Assembly (NCBI GenBank): GCA_036785705.1
Contig: JAWUZG010000332.1
Span: 744,001-808,000, forward strand
Direction of reading: 5' to 3'
Source: Acanthornis magna
Taxonomy: Eukaryota; Chordata; Aves; Passeriformes; Acanthizidae
Length of the DNA stretch: 64,000 nucleotides
The notes beneath the pieces were generated by a model. That model was given only the letters and a program-made list of their open reading frames with translations, was not told where the DNA came from and searched no databases. The translations under genes and the position numbers were made by a program. Below, piece by piece: positions 51,601 to 61,120 of the stretch (the first letter of the stretch is position 1; the number at the start of each line of letters is the position of its first letter).

Positions 51601-52516
51601 AAAACCATTTAAGAGTGTCCTCTGTTTGAAGATGTGAATATCAGCAAGCACATGACTGATTAGGGATGACATTGTGAGGATCCATCCTGTTTCGGATTGC
51701 TGGAAAGGATGGATGCATTGAGGGTTGTGCACAAATACAAATAATACTATTAAGAATAGAATTATTAATAAAAGCAAAACCCATTTTCTAGTATTCCAAA
51801 TTTGATTTCCAGTATAATAAATTTAGGATGTATTTCATAATTAAAAAACAAAATATTCTTTCATTCTCTGCAAATTTAACTGATTTTCCTCCTCATATTT
51901 GGAGTGTATTTTGCTATATTACATTTCATATGCACATAAATAAAATTTGAAGAAAATTATTTGCTTTACAAAATCACACAGCATAAGTTAGAAGATGTCA
52001 TAATGGAAGTTGCTCATGCAATTTAGGTTCATCTGTTCTGTACTTTCATGTTTATGCAACCTTTAATTCCATAACAAATAATGTATTATTAATAAATCAA
52101 AATTTCATAATATCATCATCTTATTTTCCACATGACACTGTCCTTTTCCCTGCAGCCTCATGCTGTGCTTGACAACAGAGAGCAAAATTGTCGGGCATTG
52201 TAGACCTTTCATTAAAGCAATTTAATCTTTGGTGTCTGAAGTAATACATCCAAACTGAAAGTTGAATAATATTTTGTGAAAAACCAATGTACCCACCCTG
52301 AAGTTTGGAGCTGGTCTCACTCCACAGCTGTGTACAAGTGTGTTTTTACTTATGCTAGAGTTTGGACTTTATTATAGAGTTTTACTCTAGTTGAATATTA
52401 GGATTACTCTTCAATTTCTTATTTTAAAAGCAGTGGCACTTAGCAGCACCCCAAATGTCATGTCCCTGCTGCACTGAGTGTGGCAAAGAACACAATGCCT
52501 CGAGTCCTTTATGGCA
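48688..52516. other. Non-coding single-copy stretch
   Basis: No supportable gene or interspersed repeat; strongly AT-rich towards 51780-52130. Open frames are under 95 codons. Confidence 0.6.
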
Positions 52517-52606
52517 GATCTGGTGTTACAGGCTCTGGAATGGCCGAGGCCAGGGCTGGAGTGACCGATCTGGTGTTGCAGGTGCTGGAATGGCTGAGGC
52601 TGAGCG
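52517..52606 (+). repeat. 50-bp imperfect tandem duplication
   Basis: The segment starting GATCTGGTGTTACAGGCTCT at 52517 recurs 50 bases later at 52567 as GATCTGGTGTTGCAGGTGCT, and both continue with GGAATGGC(C/T)GAGGC. About 40 bases align with a few substitutions. The duplicate lies in a locally GC-richer stretch. The open frame across it shows no domain and is not considered coding. Confidence 0.85.
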
Positions 52607-54438
52607 TGTGGCAGTGTTTGTGTGTGTTTGAGTCATTCTCAGATAATCTCCGCTCTCTGTGGATAGCAGAGCCTGTGACACATCTCATCAGAGCGGTGTT
52701 TGCTGTGCTCCATATTGGCTGCCGTGTTCAGGGATTCCTCAGGGGACTGTTACAGTCCAATATCGTTAAAAGCTTCAAAACCTCTTCAAGTACAGCTCCC
52801 ACTGGAGCTGAAGGGTGTTCCCCATGCCCAGCATTTGCAGGATCATGCCCACGAATGTAGAGCATTTTAGGATTCCCTGGGAAAGAACCACCACCCTCAC
52901 AAGAGGAATGCCTTTCCCATTACTGCTGTATTCCAAACCCCTAGGTGTGTTTAAAGTTTACAAAATATTGCTGGGGAAATATAAATGGAAAACTGTTTTT
53001 TCTTCATTTTCTTTGGATTATCTGTACAATTAATAAGCAAAATCTCTTGTGCTTCTAGGCAGATCCTGTCAGCCTGTGCAGGAGCAGGCAGGACGTGCCC
53101 TACTGAGGATGTGACACTGAAGGAGATGGGCAAGGTGCTGGCTGCTTGTGCTGTCGGAGCATGAGGGAGAGGACTCGTCCTTCTCCTCCCTTCTCACACA
53201 ACTGCAGGTACTTTGCAGCAGGAAACTTTCCAGTTCAGGTGCTGGTGAGGGGTCACAGACTGCCAGCACACCTAAGGCAGGCAGAGATAACCCTGGGGGA
53301 GTCCTTAGCTCTGTCCTGACTCCAGCTGAGAGGCCTGGGGGCTCTTCAGAAGCTGATTTGAGAGGCAGGGCTGCCCTGGGTGAGTACATTCACCATCTCT
53401 GGTGTCCACACACTCTCCTCTTGCATTCCCGGCCTGTCCCACCACTTGAGCCAGTTTGTTCCCCAGGACAGCAGCAGCCTCACCTGTTTAGATAATATTT
53501 CCCTTGTCCACAAGGGTGTTGTGAGAGTTAATCGTGTCTTCAAAAAGCACTTTGAGAGTTTGAGATTGCTGCTAGCAGTATCTATAATCCACAAAATAAT
53601 TTAGCAGTGGAAGCTCATTTGGTTTTTTTCCCTCATTTGTATTTGATTGCCATTTCTGGTTTTCAACTGATAAATGACTTCCAGACTTACTAGCATAAAA
53701 CCCTGCAAATGTGTGCCATTTATGGTCTTAAATACATGTAAAGCTTTGTCTTCCCAATGATAAGCACTGCACTTGAAAAGGGAGCATCCCAATCACATTT
53801 GACCTGTTACATAAAGTCAATAGTGTCTGCAATTACTCTGCAATCCAACAATTCAAACCAATCTGTTTTTAAAGACAAATCATGCATAAACTCAAGCTAA
53901 GTAGTGGTCTCCAATGATTCTGATTCATGCTGTGCTGACAAACCCTCATGAAAGCAGATAAGCTGTATCAAGAACTAATTAAGAACAGAGTGTTTTATGC
54001 CTCCTTTGCATGAAATTAAATAACGGCATTCTGGGAAGAACTAAAGCAACAAAAACCAGCCTAATTTTTCTTATTCATACATAGGACTTTAAAATAATAG
54101 ATTTTTCTGAAGCTTCAGTTTCTCTATGTATCTCTGGAGTGTGAATGCCAAAAATGAGCCATAGGCAGCACAAAAATATTTCTCATTTCACCCAGTATTT
54201 TGGTCTTGGTGGGACTATTTGGAAAAACAAGCCTAAAATATTCCTTATGGAATTAAGAGTACAGTTCTCGCCTTCCTTTAGTATCATGCTTATTTCACTT
54301 CATTGATTTTTCAGTAGAGGCATCTTGTTCATTCTTTGGGGAAGAACATAGTACCTAATTGATTAATCAAGTAACCTTGAGCTTTGCAAACCAACAAAAA
54401 GAGTTTGGAAAGTAACTTTGTATTAACTTGCTGCTTGA
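52607..54438. other. Non-coding stretch with a GC-richer patch
   Basis: At 53050-53380 the sequence is GC-richer. A plus-strand frame is open from 53121 to 53495. A strong donor-like GTGAGTA lies at about 53379, and an acceptor-like 'tgcttctag' at about 53050-53060. This could mark an exon of about 320 bases, but the frame is unrecognised and opposite-strand frames are equally open. Confidence 0.35.
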
Positions 54439-54521
54439 TGCCTCTACTGATTTAGTCCTTGTCCCAACAACAAATGGCCCTAGCACTCCAAGTCATTTGT
54501 TGGGAAAGATGTTTAGAGGCA
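54439..54521. other. 83-base foldback with two complementary segments
   Basis: TGCCTCTA (54439-54446) is the exact reverse complement of TAGAGGCA (54514-54521). Nested inside, CCCAAC (54463-54468) plus AAATG (54472-54476) pair with CATTT (54494-54498) plus GTTGGG (54499-54504), with a three-base bulge on the 5' side. Further G-T and C-G pairs are possible before a loop of about 13 bases. The two stems are separated by an asymmetric internal loop (16 versus 9 bases). The size suits a small structured RNA or microRNA-like hairpin, but the internal loop is larger than typical. No known family was recognised. Confidence 0.5.
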
Positions 54522-56162
54522 CAGGATGACCTGAAATGAAGATCTGCATAGTGCCAGTAGTTGTGCCAATTTGAACAAGTTAAATATGTCCCAGTATAAC
54601 AGTACTTCTATAAATTTGATAACCACAGAAGTATCTTCCACATATATACATTCCTAGAAACATTACCATATTCCCTGAAAAAATTGTCAGCAGATGTTAG
54701 AAGAGTGCATGAAAGTCTGTTTCAAGTTAGCTTTGATCAGAATCAACCCTCCGTCTAATTAAGACAATGATTTACATTGCATAATGTACATTCTGATACT
54801 TTGTGAAGTTGAGGCAAAACAACAGTGGTTTTACCGCTCCTGGAAATTACAATTTGAAGATCACACAACACTCTCCAAACCTGAGGCTTAACAATACCCT
54901 CCTGTATTTATGTTGTGCCTATTTACAGAAACGAAAGAAAAGGCAAATGAACTGAGGAGTGCTTGGGTTGCTTCGTATTCAGACTGAGCTTTCAAGAAAG
55001 CAGCTAAATTAGCTCCCACATAGACAGACGTATTTCTGTTTGTTTTCCCGTATTTTATATTGTAATATGTCTTTTTCAAAATACGCTTTACGTTTTATGC
55101 TGATCTTTTAAAAATATTTTCCAACTTATTTACACTTGAAATAGATATTTGTCATTTGTCATGGAAAAGAGTTTTCTGCAAAGGAGTTCTGCTGTCTTTA
55201 CTTTCTACTTTTATGCCTTCTGTCTCTTTTTGACATTTATCTAAAACGACTCCAGTGCTTCTCCAGATTTCAGTCTGACAGTTCGTGGGGCAGACAGTGG
55301 GTTTGGAGAGGGTTGGCTGCACTCCCAGTGGGGAAATAGGAAGTTGTAGCAGTTCTGAACCAGCCCATTTTAGCTGCAGACACCATAACCTCAGCCTGCT
55401 GAGAGCAGGAGAGAGGGGAAGATGCCTTGAAAAGGAGAATTCTGCAGGAAATTCTTTGCTGAAAAAGGCTAGTTGTCAACCACTGGTGAGATTCATTAGA
55501 CTAGAAAATTCAAAGCATCTGAATCACTCCAGCCGGGAGAACGCTTGTGGAAAATGCATTTCCAGTGGATCCAGTTCTTAATCTTCATTCAGAATGAGTA
55601 ATTTCTTTGTTAATTTTCACTCATTAATGTTTGAATATCTGCTTTTATAGAAACATTATTAAGCATCAAAGTATTGTAGTCTCACCAGAGATTCTGCAAA
55701 ACTGCCCATTCCTTAATACTCTTCCTTAAGGATAGTTTTACTCAAATAATTGTTTTTCAGATTGTTCTGATAATCTTTTCTGAGCCATTCATGTGAATAG
55801 GAGTTTTCCATTATTAAAATTCCTATGAACACGTAGCCCTTTACTTGAATGTTCCTTAAAGCTTTGAGACACTTTTTTCAGATTGCCATCTGAAATTCAA
55901 ATACATATCCGTGCACAACTTAGAAATGATTAGTCATATAATTTGATTGGTGTTTTTCTCGTTCCCTGACTGGTATGAATGTTCACAGAAGGCTATATTT
56001 AAATGATCTCATCCTGAGATTAAAATGCATTTTCCCTGAACATCTGTGCCTGTAAACTGAATGCTCACGAGAAGTGACTATAAATGGGCTGCTCACATGT
56101 GCAATTCAAATGTGGCTAAGTCTAGTTCAATTGAAGATTTAAACCAGCATTATTTTTGTTTG
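54522..56162. other. Non-coding single-copy stretch
   Basis: No supportable gene or repeat. Around 55980-56140 the sequence is motif-dense (AAAATGCATTTT palindrome, TCTCA...TGAGA inverted pair) and may be conserved. Confidence 0.5.
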
Positions 56163-56179
56163 ATTTATTTATTTATTTT
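56163..56179 (+). repeat. (TTTA)n run
   Basis: ATTTATTTATTTATTTT. As RNA this would also read as an AU-rich element, but no transcript is identified. Confidence 0.9.
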
Positions 56180-57385
56180 GGCTGTATTTGTTCAGTTTCA
56201 GTAGATCATAGCAATGACTAGTGGAAGTAAGATGGTCCTATAGGCACAACCAGACACTGCTAACAAAAAAAAAGCTGAAGGAACAGATGATGATTTCATC
56301 CTTAATTATTTTCACATGACTGTGGATTACCTGTGACTGTACATAATTTGTTAAATATATATCTCCTGCAGAATGTATGTGGCATGGTGATGTTCTGTAC
56401 ACTCCTGTACACAGAGATTATGTTCCAGGGATCGTCTTCCATTGCAGAGGGGAAAATGTTGATTGCTTTTTCTGAAAAAATTCAGATGGGTTACGAGTTT
56501 TTTGAAATGCAAAATGACTGATTCTCATTGCTGAAGACTGATTTCTGTTAGGTATACAAATGGAAACTTGCAGAATTCTTTTCTATGAATGTCAACACTG
56601 CACAGCTGTCCAGGTGGAAACCACCTTTCCTAAGATATTTTTGCTGCTTAAGCAGATCTCTTGTCTCACTACATGTGCTTTGCATTCTTTACAGAGGCAA
56701 ACAGCAAATAAAATTGTAATATGTTGATATGGAAAAGGAAAAAGTTTGGTTGCAAGTTTAAGTTTCTTTCTCACTAATAATTTGACAGCAATAGAAATGT
56801 ATTAGAGAATTCTCCACAATAATTTTTTAATCTCTTTTCAAAATTAAATGCTTCATTTCAGCCTCCCTTGGGAAGCTGATTTTCTTGGATTAGAGAGTTT
56901 CTTAAAATCCCTCAAATATCCTATAGCTTTCCATCTTTTTGGTGACAGCTTTAACAGTTACATTCAGGAATGGAAGATTAAGTAATTTTTAAAAGCTGGA
57001 TTTTTTCTCTTCATGCATTTCAAAGGTGCTGTACTCTGTTGATCAGAGCTGCTTTGCAAGGGTGTTTGAATGCATTGACCAGGGGTTTTTAACAGGACTG
57101 CGTATATGAACCATGATTTAACCACTGCAGGGTTAAAGCTCCTCTTGCCCAGGGCATTGTCGGCAGGTCCAAGGTTTGTCTCCAGTCAGAAGAGAGGCTC
57201 AGTGGGATCACTCCTGTAGTGATAAGACAGTAGGCATAGTTCACTTTTAAAAGTCCATAAATACCATTGAAATTGTTACCTTTACTTGTTTTTTGGATAA
57301 AAGTGGTGGCACCTTCTAGCTCTGTTAGACAGAGACACATTTTAAACACTAGCAAGCTGCCAGAGTCATGGCTGTTTCACAAGAT
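56180..57385. other. Non-coding single-copy stretch
   Basis: No gene or interspersed repeat recognised. Open frames on both strands are under 90 codons, and the sequence is AT-rich. Confidence 0.6.
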
Positions 57386-57437
57386 AAAAAAAAACCCCAA
57401 AAACAAAAAAAAAAAAAAAAAAAAACCACCCCAAAAC
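57386..57437 (-). repeat. T-free A/C-rich tract with A21
   Basis: No T for 52 bases on the plus strand: A runs (21 A at 57405-57425) broken by CCCC and CCACCCC. Read on the minus strand it is a G/T tract like those at 27294 and 43278. Confidence 0.9.
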
Positions 57438-59830
57438 TAAAAATGTTTCAGCTCCATATTTAAACCTGATTTTGCCTCTTTTTTTTCTTTCATCTGAATT
57501 TTTCTTTCATTTTGGGTGGGCTCTGTTTTCAGAACCATACCCAGTGTGCCTATTCTGGAAATACCAACACCACATACATCTCCAAACAGCTTAAGGAAGG
57601 CTACCATGATAGGTAAAACCACTCCACTGACTTGAAGGTAATAGTTTTCAGCTCAGTAAAAGTTGCATATGACACATATTTCAGGTGGTTATGCATATTT
57701 ATTTTCTGTTAGTCTATTAAATGATGTCTAGTAATGCTTATAGCAGGGATATACTTGATAATGATAGTTTTAAGCTAGAAAATGTAGGTCCACATTGGCA
57801 CTTGTTACAGGATAAGAAAGAGGATATTGATCCTCAAAACTAGTAAACATCCATTAGATGGTTAGATACAATAACAGTGGTATAAAAATTAAGGTTTTCC
57901 AGCGCTGCATTGGCTTTCATGTTCTTCTCAATTCCCCTTGACACCACCTCTATCTCACCTTAGCCATTAGTGCTTTAACATTTATGGTGTGTGTATGTAA
58001 AGGGTGTCTGCAGTGTGTGATAATCCATATCTGAGTGACTGTAAATGTCAATAAACGTGGCTGTGTTTATGTGTGGGTTTACACATGTGAAAACACAGTC
58101 CTGCTGCTTGCATTGTTCTCCAATTCCAGCTCCCAGGCACTGAGATTTGAGCACAGATGCTGTTTTCAGTGAGATAGTGCTTGTCTATTCTTTGAATGTC
58201 ATGGCAGATGTTTTACCTCGAGGTTAATATCTGACTTGCTTTAAATTCATATGGGAAATCTGAAAGTTCCATTTCCTATCTCAAAAATCAATAGAAACTT
58301 AATCAGAGCTGCTAAAAACAAGTCCCAGTTCTTTTGTAACAGAGAAAGTAAACAAGGTACAAAATTAAAAGTGACAGAATATTTTACATGAAGGACATGA
58401 AGTGCACCACCAACTAAGCTTCAGCTCTACAAGGCTTGTGTCTTTCAAACTGAGGTTTGACTAGAGAAAACTCCATCTGCTTCTTTTCCTATACCAAGGC
58501 TCTATAGCACATTTAAGGTACATTTCAATTTTTAGTAAAATGTAAACAATTTTTTAAACAGACATTAGCTTTGCATCGAACAGCTTGTATGGTGACCTGA
58601 AAGATTTTCTTTGTCAGAATCTGGGTGTTTAATCCAGACTCCTCACGTATGGTTGTTATTCACTTGCGTATGAAACCAGATCCCAAATGCTTTTTTGGTC
58701 CTCTTGCCCCAACAGATTTTGTGCATGGGCTTCATATAGCTGAAAACTTATCTTCCTTTCTAGCCTGGACTGATTATTCTCTCTTGCTTAAGTTTCTGTT
58801 GCTTTGTGTCATTTTTCCTAAGCCTGGGAGGGTGTTGGGGGCATATAATTTAACCTCAAAGGCCCAGGGAAGCTGAGATGATTGTGTTCAGTTTTCGTTA
58901 TCTGCCTGAGCTGGCTGATCATGGGACATCCTGGGCACTTCATTCTACAACTGCATTCAGTCTGGAAACAAGGATTATTTTGTCCAGTGAGATTAAATGG
59001 GTAAATAATCATAGAGGAAACAGAGTAAACTATTGAAGAAACAATGAGAAAGAAAAAAAAAAGTCCATGGCCACCTTATTTACAAAATTCTTTGTCCTTG
59101 TTAAAACTTCAAAGAGTGCACATGTATATGTGAAGGTTGGTGGATACAAGACCAGAAAGATTTACTGGTTTGAGTATGTGCTTGAAACCCATTTGTATGA
59201 TTAAAACAAAAACGGTGACTTAATTTCTTTTAGATGAAAAACTCCAACAATGAAAGAGCTTAGTTTGTCAAGTGGATTTCATCTTAAAAATAGAAACACT
59301 GTCATTGCTATCTTTCCTATCTTACTTCCTAAAACCTCAGAGATTTAAGTGCGTATATGAATTAATAGAGTGAAAAAAGCTGTTAACATTCTTCTCTCAT
59401 TACTTAATTTGAAAAGTTCTTCCTTTCTTTAAATTCAAGAAAACAGAACATTAATATGTTAATTAATAAGAAATTCAATACAGAACTAGAAAGCAAGTAG
59501 TTAGACTACTTTTTTCTGTGGTAACTCTGTGAAGCTCATTAAATGCTTCTTGGAACACAAGCATAGGAAAGAAGTACAGAGAAATCTTAAGATGAGCTTG
59601 TGAAGAAACCTCCTGTCTTAAGAGACATTGGTATTCTCAAATGTATTGAGTCTACTCTTAGAAAATCACATTAATTATACAAGTGATTTTGTTAAGTCCT
59701 TTGGGCAAATACTTGAGATAGTTCTCTTTGGGTCCTAGAGCTGAGCAAAATATTGGCTTTTAGATCAGTGGCTGAACTAAAAAGTGCTTTTAAATAAGTA
59801 TGTATTAGTCCAAGATTTTTAATTTGCATA
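57438..59830. other. Non-coding single-copy stretch
   Basis: No supportable gene or repeat. Confidence 0.6.
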
Positions 59831-59843
59831 TTTTTTTTTTTTT
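59831..59843 (+). repeat. T13 homopolymer
   Basis: Thirteen T between GCATA and GCATC. It lies about 55 bases beyond the minus-strand AATAAA of the candidate described next, so on that strand it reads as an A13 run downstream of a polyadenylation hexamer. Confidence 0.9.
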
Positions 59844-59898
59844 GCATCAAGATAAGATTGCTCAAAAATGGCCTTGAAATTGCTCGTATGGAGATAAT

Positions 59899-60346
59899 TT
59901 TATTGTTTGAATAAAACTTTCATTTCACTTTTAAAAATGAAATAAATTTAATCTTGTAAAAACTTTCAGAGACAAGCCTTGAAACTATTAATTTTGAAAT
60001 CTGTTTCCAAATACTCTTCTTTTGTTTCTTGTTCCTCCCTGGAAGGGATGTATCCCTGGATTTCCTCACAGGCATAAAAGTCTGAATCAAACTGAGGCTC
60101 CATATTTTTGGGTGACGAACTCTTGACAAAAAAAAATCAGTGCTGTTGATTCTGTGCCCAAGAAGAGCTGTGTTCTTATCCAGAGTGCCAGGATTTGGTG
60201 TGTTCTTTCTTTCTCCTATAAATACATGAATCAGCTGTAGGGTATAAAACGACTTTGGCACCATAATGGTGATGTCGTTTTTGTGCAGCTCTTCTCTGGT
60301 GTTAGCATTTTCTCTGATCAAATCCGACTGCACATGTTGAGTGTCT
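59899..60346 (-). pseudogene. Candidate coding remnant or terminal exon, minus strand, unidentified
   Basis: Two minus-strand frames look protein-like. The first is open from about 60346 downward; near 60270-60211 it reads VPKSFYTLQLIHVFIGERKN. The second is open for 57 codons from 60136 to a TGA at 59966-59968. It is rich in acidic residues, with segments MEPQFDSDFYACEEIQGYI and EEYLETD. The frames meet at a homopolymer, nine T on the minus strand (60128-60136), a place where a single-base indel or a sequencing slip is common. That tract followed by CAAG could instead serve as a splice acceptor (exon from about 60121). An AATAAA lies at 59899-59904 on the minus strand, 62 bases past the TGA. 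Alternatives are a decayed processed gene copy, a true last exon, or chance. I do not recognise the protein; no upstream exon was identified. Confidence 0.25.
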
Positions 60347-61120
60347 CAAAAGAGCTGTCCTTCCTCGATCCCAGTCTCGATGTGCCGCAACACCTGGATT
60401 CAGGCGTGGTCCCAGAGTGACCCCAGCTGTCTTCATCCTCCTATAACAATTTGGGATAACGTTCCAGCTGGATGCTGGAACCTGTCTTTAACACAGCCAT
60501 GGGCAGAATTTGGGTTGCTATTTTTGTTTACAACTCATTTCCATGTTGCATGAGCAGGAGGGGCCATTCTATTACTAGTTCTGTTGCCCACGGCATTAGC
60601 TGGAAAATCCTGTCTTCTGAAAACACACTTTTGTTACAAAAGTGCAAGGCCAGCCCTTGACACCAACGATGGCAGTGGAGGCTTTTAGAGAGGCCTGGCA
60701 TTGTTCAGACCTCTTTTGTGAGCAATTACTGGTGCCTGAATGATTTCTGTGGTTATGAATGCAGACTTTGGGAGGAGGCTGCTGCTAAAAGCTCCTTGAG
60801 GTCACGGCAGCACTTGGGGCACAGTGAGCTCCCCGTTAGGGAAGTGCACACAAAGGCAGAGCAGGCTCTCTGCGGCTCTCCCTGTCCTTCCCTGCTGCCT
60901 GTGAAGAGTGAGAAAGGTTTGCAGCTCTGCCTGTTCCATGAGGAGAGGCTGGGCAAGCTCTTCTGAGAGCCTGAAATTGCTGGGTTTTGAATGGGAAAAA
61001 TATATTAGGAGTATTAACAGTGTATTAGCTTCCTCCTCGCTCCCCACTCAGGGCCTGGATGGGGCTCGCTGTATTTATGTAATCCTTCACAGGTGTTTAT
61101 TGACACTAGAAAATATTTAA
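60347..61120. other. Mixed-composition stretch with GC-richer patch and small hairpin
   Basis: A perfect hairpin lies at 60461-60481 (GTTCCAGC, loop of 5, GCTGGAAC). At 60770-61045 the sequence is GC-richer and open in several frames on both strands. A minus-strand frame there (61047-60802) reads plausibly but is unrecognised. It would lie upstream of the 59.9-60.3 kb candidate on the same strand, without evident splice linkage. Confidence 0.35.
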
